Of a stretch of 64,000 nt of DNA, positions 62,547 to 64,000 are shown one piece after another. The stretch lies in contig NZ_JAQNDO010000001.1 of assembly GCF_028369105.1 (NCBI RefSeq), positions 2,473,711 to 2,537,710 on the forward strand. The letters are read 5' to 3'. The first letter of the stretch is position 1. Each line of letters begins with the position of its first letter. The notes beneath the pieces were generated by a model that worked only from the letters and a program-made list of their open reading frames with translations, was not told the origin of the DNA and did no database searches. The DNA comes from Polyangium mundeleinium (GTDB lineage Bacteria; Myxococcota_A; Polyangia; Polyangiales; Polyangiaceae). The position numbers and the translations under genes were made by a program.

Positions 62547-63332
62547 TCAGGCCCGAGCGAGCACGCGCGCGAAGTCGAGGCCCGTGATCAGGCCGACGAG
62601 CTCGCCATTCTCCAGCACGAGCACGCGGCGGGCGCGCGATTCGAAGGCGTGCGCCGCCGCGCGGTAGAGCGGCGTCTTCACGTGCTGCGTGAGGATGCCG
62701 TAGTTCATCACGTCCTCGACCTTCGTATCGGGCACGAAGCTGCGCGCGGCGAGCGCCTCGACCTGCGTGAAGACGCCGACCGGGTGGCGGTACTCGTCGA
62801 CGATCACGACGCCCGTCACCTGCGCGCGGTCGAGCCGCGAGGTGGCCTCGGCGATCGTGGCCGTGAGGGGGAGCGAGATCACAGGCTTCGTCATCACGTC
62901 GCCGATCGGCGCTTCGAGGCGGAGCGCGCGCACGGAGGAGAGCACCTCCTCGATGCTGAAGACGCCGACGAGCTTGCCTTCCTGCTCGACGTACACGCGA
63001 TGCACGTGCTCGTCGGCCATGATCCGCGCCGCCGCCGTCACGGGCGCGTTCGGCGAGACCGTGAGCACGCCCTTGTGCATGTGATCCGAGACGGGCTCGG
63101 TGGGCAGGTCGATCGGCTGAATGCCCGCGAGCGAGGCCGGTTGCAGGCGGCCGATGCGCAGGAGGTCGGTCAATGAGACGACACCGAGCGCCTTGCCCGT
63201 GTCGTCGACGACGGGCGCCGACGAGATGCGTCGCGACGCGAGCAGCAGGTAAGCCTCATCCACGAGCGTGTCGGGCGTCACCGACAGCACGGGGGATTTC
63301 ATCAGCGTCGAGACGAGGAGGGGCGTGGTCAT
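62547..63332 (-). CDS. Protein with four CBS domains
   Basis: A 261-residue cytosolic protein made only of two CBS-pair (Bateman) modules: repeats begin LMKSPVLSVTPDTLVDEAYL, HMHKGVLTVSPNAPVTAAAR, VMTKPVISLPLTATIAEATS and VMNYGILTQHVKTPLYRAAA, each followed by a hydrophobic strand pair (SAPVVDDTGKALGVVSLTDL, VTGVVIVDEYRHPVGVFT). Such modules bind adenine nucleotides or other ligands and act as sensors or regulatory subunits. No fused effector domain is present. The ATG at 63332 is chosen as the first Met before the first repeat. Confidence 0.94.
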   Translation of the reverse strand: MTTPLLVSTLMKSPVLSVTPDTLVDEAYLLLASRRISSAPVVDDTGKALGVVSLTDLLRIGRLQPASLAGIQPIDLPTEPVSDHMHKGVLTVSPNAPVTAAARIMADEHVHRVYVEQEGKLVGVFSIEEVLSSVRALRLEAPIGDVMTKPVISLPLTATIAEATSRLDRAQVTGVVIVDEYRHPVGVFTQVEALAARSFVPDTKVEDVMNYGILTQHVKTPLYRAAAHAFESRARRVLVLENGELVGLITGLDFARVLARA

Positions 63333-63906
63333 AGGGGCGGCGCCTGGCAAGACGTTTGCCAAGTCATATACAAGCCTCCCCTCCCACTTGTCGAGCCCCT
63401 TCCTGCAACCTTTGCGTGAAGCGTGCAACCCTTGCGCTCCTCCCGGCGAGGCAACGCACATGGGGTCTTCATCCAACTTCGCACGAAAGTGCTGAATCCT
63501 GCGGAGGCTCGTTGCAGAACGATACGCATGGTTTCGTTTCGTTCGTTGCGGCTCCTCGCGGAACGAAAACGCCGGTACGTTCGATAACTTCGGTGCTCGC
63601 CCTCGAGAGCGTCACCCACGAGAACGACGACTCCTGATCTCGAAAAGGTGTGTCCGGGCCGCCACGATGGGAAAAAAAGCGGCGAAGCCCGGAGTCTCCC
63701 GAATGCCATTCGCGAAATGTCGTGGGATTCGGGGCTCGGCGTCATTGCGCTGACGCTCGATGGGCCGTGCGTCCTTCGAAGATTCACGACGCCCTCGGAA
63801 TGCGTACGTCCTGGGTGCTTCCGTGTCGTAAAGTAAACCCTGGGCCGCTATCGAAATCGGCGTAAGGCCGCGAGGGGAGCTCGCAAGCCGTTGGAGGATG
63901 GGACGC
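63333..63906. other. Intergenic region with an inverted repeat
   Basis: No convincing gene in 574 bases between divergent genes. It holds the possible CBS promoter and the perfect 8-bp inverted repeat TTTCGTTC (63537-63544) / GAACGAAA (63561-63568), which could be a hairpin or a regulator site. A Shine-Dalgarno GGAGG at 63892 belongs to the last gene. Confidence 0.5.
63366..63394 (-). promoter_or_regulatory. Possible promoter of the CBS gene
   Basis: On the minus strand TCGACA (63394-63389), 17 bases, then GTATAT (63371-63366), about 33 bases before the ATG. Both boxes depart slightly from consensus. Confidence 0.35.
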
Positions 63907-64000
63907 ATGGCAGGGTCGAGGACCTGGACAGTAGGCAAGCAGTTCAGCGCGGCCATCGCGCTTCCTCTCATTTTTCTGGTGCTCATCGGCTCGTACGCCT
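63907..64000 (+). CDS. N-terminus of a membrane protein, possibly a sensor (3' end outside window)
   Basis: Only 31 codons are present: a polar start (MAGSRTWTVGKQFSAAIALP) running into a hydrophobic helix (LIFLVLIGSYA). GGAGG lies about ten bases before the ATG. The 'GKQF' followed by a membrane helix is seen at the N-terminus of many chemoreceptors and sensor kinases, but with so little sequence this is only a guess. Confidence 0.55.
   Translation, partial: MAGSRTWTVGKQFSAAIALPLIFLVLIGSYA

Noticed and set aside
63537-63568. Rho-independent terminator
   Set aside because: It lies between divergent genes and no T run follows, so a terminator is unlikely; a regulator site is possible.

Overview
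The window is high-GC, densely coded chromosomal DNA with strong third-position GC, and it looks like a myxobacterium (Myxococcota, most likely order Polyangiales, e.g. Polyangium/Sorangium relatives). The reasons are the many lipoproteins with Gly/Ser-rich linkers, several Cys plus helix plus Arg-rich 'MYXO-CTERM'-like tails, kelch/Cys-rich and delta-60 repeat surface proteins, the DUF1592/DUF1552 pair, and a Dio-like selenoprotein. This is inference from gene content; no rRNA, tRNA or other taxonomic marker was found, and no CRISPR array, IS element or prophage.

Layout. 1-5 kb: a truncated DUF255-type thioredoxin-fold lipoprotein, a cupin, an unknown lipoprotein, a DUF423 membrane protein and a C-terminally anchored secreted protein. 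5.1-8.7 kb: a translationally coupled three-gene cassette (beta-sandwich protein, radical SAM/SPASM enzyme, SUMF1-fold protein) abutting the remnant of an alpha/beta hydrolase. 8.8-12.4 kb: an XRE regulator, a Sir2 deacylase and three further genes, one RdgC-like. 12.4-13.8 kb: a damaged stretch with two frame-disrupted lipoprotein genes and an implausible poly-G tract, probably an assembly artefact. 13.8-19 kb: PhyH dioxygenase, M14 peptidase, a deiodinase-like selenoprotein with in-frame UGA and a bacterial SECIS-like hairpin, and a TPR lipoprotein. 19-35.7 kb: mostly envelope proteins: a collagen-like protein, delta-60, PPC, beta-helix and kelch/Cys-rich proteins, KTSC, and a SecD-head-like lipoprotein. 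36-46 kb: a second XRE paralogue, an erythromycin-esterase-family protein, UDP-galactopyranose mutase, a Tat-exported phosphoesterase coupled to an outer-membrane-type barrel, a polytopic glycosyltransferase-like protein and an acyltransferase. 46-60 kb: an EGF-like lipoprotein with six 342-bp repeats, a zinc metalloprotease, Nudix, a copper monooxygenase-like lipoprotein behind two palindromic operators, CapA-like, and a coupled DUF1592/DUF1552/anchored-protein operon. 60-64 kb: a second radical SAM enzyme fused to two starch-enzyme-type beta-sandwich modules and coupled to a CAP/SCP lipoprotein, then a four-CBS protein and the start of a membrane protein.

The unifying theme is the cell envelope: roughly half the genes carry lipoprotein, Tat or Sec signals. 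The most notable items are the two radical SAM loci, each joined (by fusion or by operon) to a carbohydrate-binding-type beta-sandwich, and the selenoprotein. Several convergent gene pairs are separated by strong hairpins, and several same-strand pairs overlap by four bases (ATGA or GTGA), which marks real operons and fixes start codons.
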